This document shows, in pieces, positions 61,040-64,000 of a stretch of 64,000 nt of DNA. The stretch spans positions 178,577 to 242,576 of the forward strand of contig CAVPFC010000048.1 in NCBI GenBank assembly GCA_963703605.1. The letters run 5' to 3'. The translations under genes and the position numbers were made by a program. The DNA comes from DASXKD01 sp963703605 (GTDB lineage Bacteria; Actinomycetota; Actinomycetes; Streptosporangiales; Streptosporangiaceae). Under the pieces are notes generated by a model that was not told the origin of the DNA, did not search any database, and saw only the letters and a program-made list of their open reading frames with translations. The first letter of the stretch is position 1; every line of letters begins with the position of its first letter.

Positions 61040-62008
61040 ATGACCGCAGTATCCGAAGAGCAGCGCACCGCGGTAGAGGTAAGGCCGGTCGCCGGGTACA
61101 TCGGCGCCGACATCACCGGCGTCGACATCTCCCAGCCGCTGACCAGCGAGCAGGTGGCGGATATCAGGGCCGCGCTGCTCCGGTACAAGGTGGTTTTCTT
61201 CCGCGGCCAGGACCTCAGCCACGCGGCGCAGGTCACATTCGGCGGCAACTTCGGTGAGCTGACCTACGCCCATCCGCACGACGAGGCGCCGCCGGAGAAC
61301 CAGCCCGAGATCTTCACCGTGGACCCGCGCCGCTACGAGGAGCGCTACGGGAAGGAATTCCGCACCGAACTGCGCCGCCGCGACTACGGCTATTTCACCG
61401 GGTGGCACACCGACGTCACCGCCGCCGTCAACCCGCCGGCCGTGTCGATCCTGCGCGCCGAGACGGTGCCGCAGATCGGCGGTGACACGCAGTGGACGAA
61501 CCTGGTGGCCGCCTACGAGGGGCTGTCCGCGCCGCTGCGGGAGTTCGTCTCGAAGCTGCACGCCGAGCACCGCTACGGCGGGGCCGACGCCCAGGGCGGC
61601 AACGGCTCGTACGCCAAGCGGATCCAGGACAACCTGCTGGTCGCCGTGCACCCGGTGATCCGGGTGCACCCGGAGACGGGCGAGCGGGCGCTGTTCGTCA
61701 ACCCCGGCTTCACCAGCCACATCGTGGAGCTGACCGCGCGGGAGAGCCACGCCCTCCTCGACCTGCTCTACTCCGAGATCGCCCGCCCCGAGTACACGGT
61801 GCGGTTCCGCTGGGAGCCGGGCAGCGTGGCGATGTGGGACAACCGGGCCACCGCGCACCTCGCGCCGCGTGACTTCGAGCACCTGGGCGAGCGGCGCACG
61901 CTGCACCGGGTCACGGTCATCGGCGACGTGCCCCGGGGCCCCGACGGCCGCGAGTCGGAACTGATCGCGGGCAGGCCGTTCACCGCCAAGCACACGGTGC
62001 TGACCTGA
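61040..62008 (+). CDS. TauD/TfdA-family Fe(II)/2-oxoglutarate dioxygenase
   Basis: A 322-residue dioxygenase. The facial triad is seen as GYFTGWHTDVT (H ~122, D ~124) and DNRATAHLAPRDF (H ~271). The 2-oxoglutarate Arg is in RRTLHRVTVIGD (~285). N-terminal RPVAGYIGADITGVDIS and RYKVVFFRGQ are typical. Such enzymes release sulfite from taurine or sulfate from alkyl sulfates, matching the ABC importer upstream. Family members also act on other substrates, so the choice is inferred from context. A 17-bp-stem terminator follows. Confidence 0.92.
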   Translation: MTAVSEEQRTAVEVRPVAGYIGADITGVDISQPLTSEQVADIRAALLRYKVVFFRGQDLSHAAQVTFGGNFGELTYAHPHDEAPPENQPEIFTVDPRRYEERYGKEFRTELRRRDYGYFTGWHTDVTAAVNPPAVSILRAETVPQIGGDTQWTNLVAAYEGLSAPLREFVSKLHAEHRYGGADAQGGNGSYAKRIQDNLLVAVHPVIRVHPETGERALFVNPGFTSHIVELTARESHALLDLLYSEIARPEYTVRFRWEPGSVAMWDNRATAHLAPRDFEHLGERRTLHRVTVIGDVPRGPDGRESELIAGRPFTAKHTVLT

Positions 62009-62024
62009 CGAGGCACGCCGCCCT

Positions 62025-62063
62025 GATCAGGTCACCCCGGCAGAAGGCCGGGGTGACCTGATC
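62025..62063 (+). terminator. Strong terminator after the TauD-like gene
   Basis: GATCAGGTCACCCCGGC and GCCGGGGTGACCTGATC are exact 17-bp arms around AGAAG, starting 17 bp after the stop. It is also 61 bp from the 3' end of the convergent gene. Confidence 0.88.
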
Positions 62064-62123
62064 GCGGTCATGGCTGGCTCCTGCGGGGGCAAGTGGCGCC
62101 AGGCCCTTGCCCCGCGGGGGCAC

Positions 62124-63381
62124 TCAGGAGCTGACCCACTGTGAGCCGTTCCAGCGCAGGGCGAGAGCGCCGGTTTTGAGGCCGGTGCCAGCGGTGCCGA
62201 CGGCCAGGGCGTCGCGGGCCGACACGTCGCTGACGCCGTAGAGGATGCTGAATCCGCGGCTGGGGCTGGGCACCACGACCCAGCGGGCGCCGTTCCAGTG
62301 CAGGATGAGCGTCCTGGGGTTCTGCTGACGGCCAGCGTCCCCGACAGCCCAGGCGCTGCTGACCGAGATCGCGCTGACCCCGTTCAGCTCGCTGCTGGCC
62401 GGAGCCGGCGACGGGCTGGCCACGCGGGTCCAGCGCGTTCCGTTCCAGTGCAGCACCAGCGTCCGGTGTGGCCCGCTGGCGCTCTTGATGGCGGTCCACC
62501 CCACCGCCCAGGCATTCGACGGGGACACGGCGGTCACCGCGGTCAGGCAGCCGCCAGCACCGGGGCTGGGGGTGGGCACACGCGCCCAGCGGGCGCCGTT
62601 CCAGCGCAGCGCGAGGGTGGCACCGTTGGCAGACCCGACGGCCCAGGCCCCGGACTTCGACGTGCTGGTCACACCCAGCAGCTGGCTGCCGTGCACGCCG
62701 CCCGGGCTCGGGCTGGGTACCTGGGCCCAGCGGGTGCCGTTCCAGCGCAGCACCAAGGTTTTCACCGGATGGGCCAAGCTCCCCAGGCCGTAACTCCCCA
62801 CGGCCCATGCGTGGGACGCCGGCGCCGCACTGACCCCGTACAGGTTGTTTGGGCCCGTCGGGTAGCCAGGGTTCGGGCTCGGTGCGCGGGCCCAGCGGGT
62901 GCCATTCCAGCGCAGCACCAGGGTGGCGTCATTAAGTCCGGTCCCGTAGGACCCGACCGCCCAGGCGTCGGACGCCGACACCGCGCTGACCCCCGTCAGG
63001 GTGCTGAACGCATTCCGGCCACCGGGGCTTGGGCTCGGAACGCGGGCCCAGCGGGTCCCGTTCCAGCGCGCGGTCAAGCTGTAAAGCGTCTGGCCCGGGC
63101 CGATCACGCCAACGGCCCAGGCGTCGGGTCGCCGATGCCGAGCTGACCCCGTTGAGCAGGCCATCTCTGAACATGACGCCGGCCGGGCGGGCGGCTAAGG
63201 TGCGCGATCCCAGACCTTCCGGCGACGGTGCCGCGGCCGCCAGGATAGCCATCGTCACCAGGCCCGCCGCCGCCCACCAGCCAAGCCGCACCAGCCTGCC
63301 CGCCAAGTGCCCGGCATCCCGCCCCACAGCGCCGGTGATCTGCGCACCACGCAACCGCGGCCTGAAGAAGCCAGCTCTCAT
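62124..63381 (-). CDS. Exported WAVG-repeat protein, beta-propeller-like (one +1 frameshift)
   Basis: 418 residues after removing one base from the GGG at 63126-63128. The N-terminal frame has MRAGFFRPRLRG, a hydrophobic segment VRLGWWAAAGLVTMAILAAA, which may be a signal or anchor, and LLNGVSSASAT. The next frame continues DAWAVGVIGPGQTLYSLTAR. The remainder is seven repeats of about 45-55 residues of the form LxGVSAxSxSDAWAVG...TLVLRWNGTRWARVPSPSPG. Such repeats are common in exported actinobacterial proteins, with unknown ligands. Confidence 0.75.
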
Positions 63382-63647
63382 GAGAACTCCTCGTGATGGC
63401 CGGGATCGCGGATAAGGGTTCGGGCCCTTTTGCCGAGAATGTCACCCCGATTACCAAATGGCCAGCCCGCACCGCCCCTGCTCCGAACCGGCGCACGGCG
63501 CACGGGGGTGCACGTCAGATTGCGGGAACGCACCGGCCTGGCTAACCGTCGCGCATCCCGTGCGGGGGGCGTGGGGCCGTTTTGTCAGTGGCAGATGCTA
63601 ACGTCAAGGTTAATAAAACGTATACCAGTTCGAAGAAAGGCCGCTCG
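63382..63647. promoter_or_regulatory. Divergent promoter region
   Basis: Separates the WAVG-repeat gene and the probable DUF222 gene. 63596-63640 is AT-rich (AACGTCAAGGTTAATAAAAC, GTATACC), with ACGT...ACGT spacing. It probably contains the rightward promoter. GAAAGG precedes the GTG start. Confidence 0.4.
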
Positions 63648-64000
63648 GTGCCAAGTCCCGCTGTTCCCAGCCAGCCGCCCGGACGCGGTCCGGCGGATGC
63701 TGCGGCGTCGCCCGCCTTGGGTGGCCTGCGTCGGGATGATGAGTGGGGCTGGGATGGCGATGACTGGGATCTGGCGCAGTCGCTGACCGCCGAGGAGATC
63801 GCCGCGCTAGCCGCGCTGGACTGCGCGGATGACCCGGCCGGCGGGTGGGCGGACGACGGCGGCGGGCCGCCGCATGATGGCGGGGCGTGGCCGGGCGGGC
63901 CGTGGCCGCCGGACCGGGGGCCTGGTGGTGCGCCGGCGGAGACGCTGCCCGGGCTGTTGCCGCGCCGTCTGGGGACCGGTGGGGGGTTTGATGCGGGGGG
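63648..64000 (+). CDS. Probable DUF222/HNH-type protein, N-terminal part (runs off right edge)
   Basis: From GTG 63648 the frame is open to the end of the window (about 117 residues). It reads VPSPAVPSQPPGRGPADAAA, an acidic WGWDGDDWDLAQSLTAEEIA, ALAALDCADD, a Gly/Pro/Asp-rich stretch, and LLPRRLGTGGGFDAGG. An acidic lead ending in a GTGGGFDAGG-like motif is what I recall at the N-terminus of many actinobacterial DUF222/HNH endonuclease proteins. The diagnostic DUF222 and HNH domains are outside the window. Start chosen for the AT-rich promoter and GAAAGG upstream. Confidence 0.55.
   Translation, partial: MPSPAVPSQPPGRGPADAAASPALGGLRRDDEWGWDGDDWDLAQSLTAEEIAALAALDCADDPAGGWADDGGGPPHDGGAWPGGPWPPDRGPGGAPAETLPGLLPRRLGTGGGFDAG

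Overview
The window is about 70% G+C or more, with dense leftward operons, GTG starts and ATGA/GTGA stop-start overlaps. It carries actinobacterial marker genes (ClgR, FtsK with RNase J and DapA, an Rrf2 regulator without cysteines, EttA, GlbO, a paired set of dynamin-like GTPases). This fits a chromosome segment of a mycelial or soil Actinomycetota, perhaps near Streptosporangiales or Treboniales; the order is an inference. No phage, transposase, integrase or CRISPR array is visible.

Region by region. 0-3.7 kb: the 3' end of an Lhr helicase gene, a cytochrome P450, an Rrf2 regulator and an MntP-like pump. 4-14 kb: a conserved leftward housekeeping block (dapA, rnj, ftsK, a RodZ-like protein, rimO, pgsA, cinA, clgR). 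14-25 kb: a di-iron ferritin-like protein, an acyl-CoA dehydrogenase, a nickel/cobalt permease behind a Nur-type box, an HNH nuclease, an XRE/TPR regulator, GlbO, EttA, an SSB and an HtrA-like protease. 25.5-29.3 kb: two adjacent dynamin-like GTPases (DynA/DynB type). 30.5-35.6 kb: a sugar-nucleotide epimerase, a GT2 glycosyltransferase, a convergently overlapping GtrA protein and a secreted DUF1906/beta-propeller protein. 36-38.5 kb: TetR, glyA and tRNA-Arg(TCT). 39-41 kb: an ArsR-SRPBCC-SnoaL-YCII operon. 41-48 kb: a copper module (CopA P-type ATPase, a membrane-SCO fusion, a lipoprotein, and a divergent DUF5134 membrane protein) with three 22-bp-spaced CsoR-like sites. 48-54 kb: three tandem paralogous secreted proteins of unknown function, each with a shared upstream element and a matching terminator. 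54-63 kb: an orphan peptide-type permease, a secreted HEVAE-motif protein, and a sulfonate/taurine-type ABC importer with a ROK regulator and a TauD-like dioxygenase. 62-64 kb: a WAVG-repeat propeller-like protein and the start of a probable DUF222/HNH protein.

Two features cut across the window. A dispersed GC-rich intergenic repeat (tandem units of 178 or about 142 bp) sits at four loci, each time directly beside the 3' end of a leftward gene. Eight single-base frameshifts, every one a +1 insertion in a G/C context, interrupt seven otherwise intact genes; this looks more like assembly or base-calling error than gene decay, so those genes are annotated across the shift.
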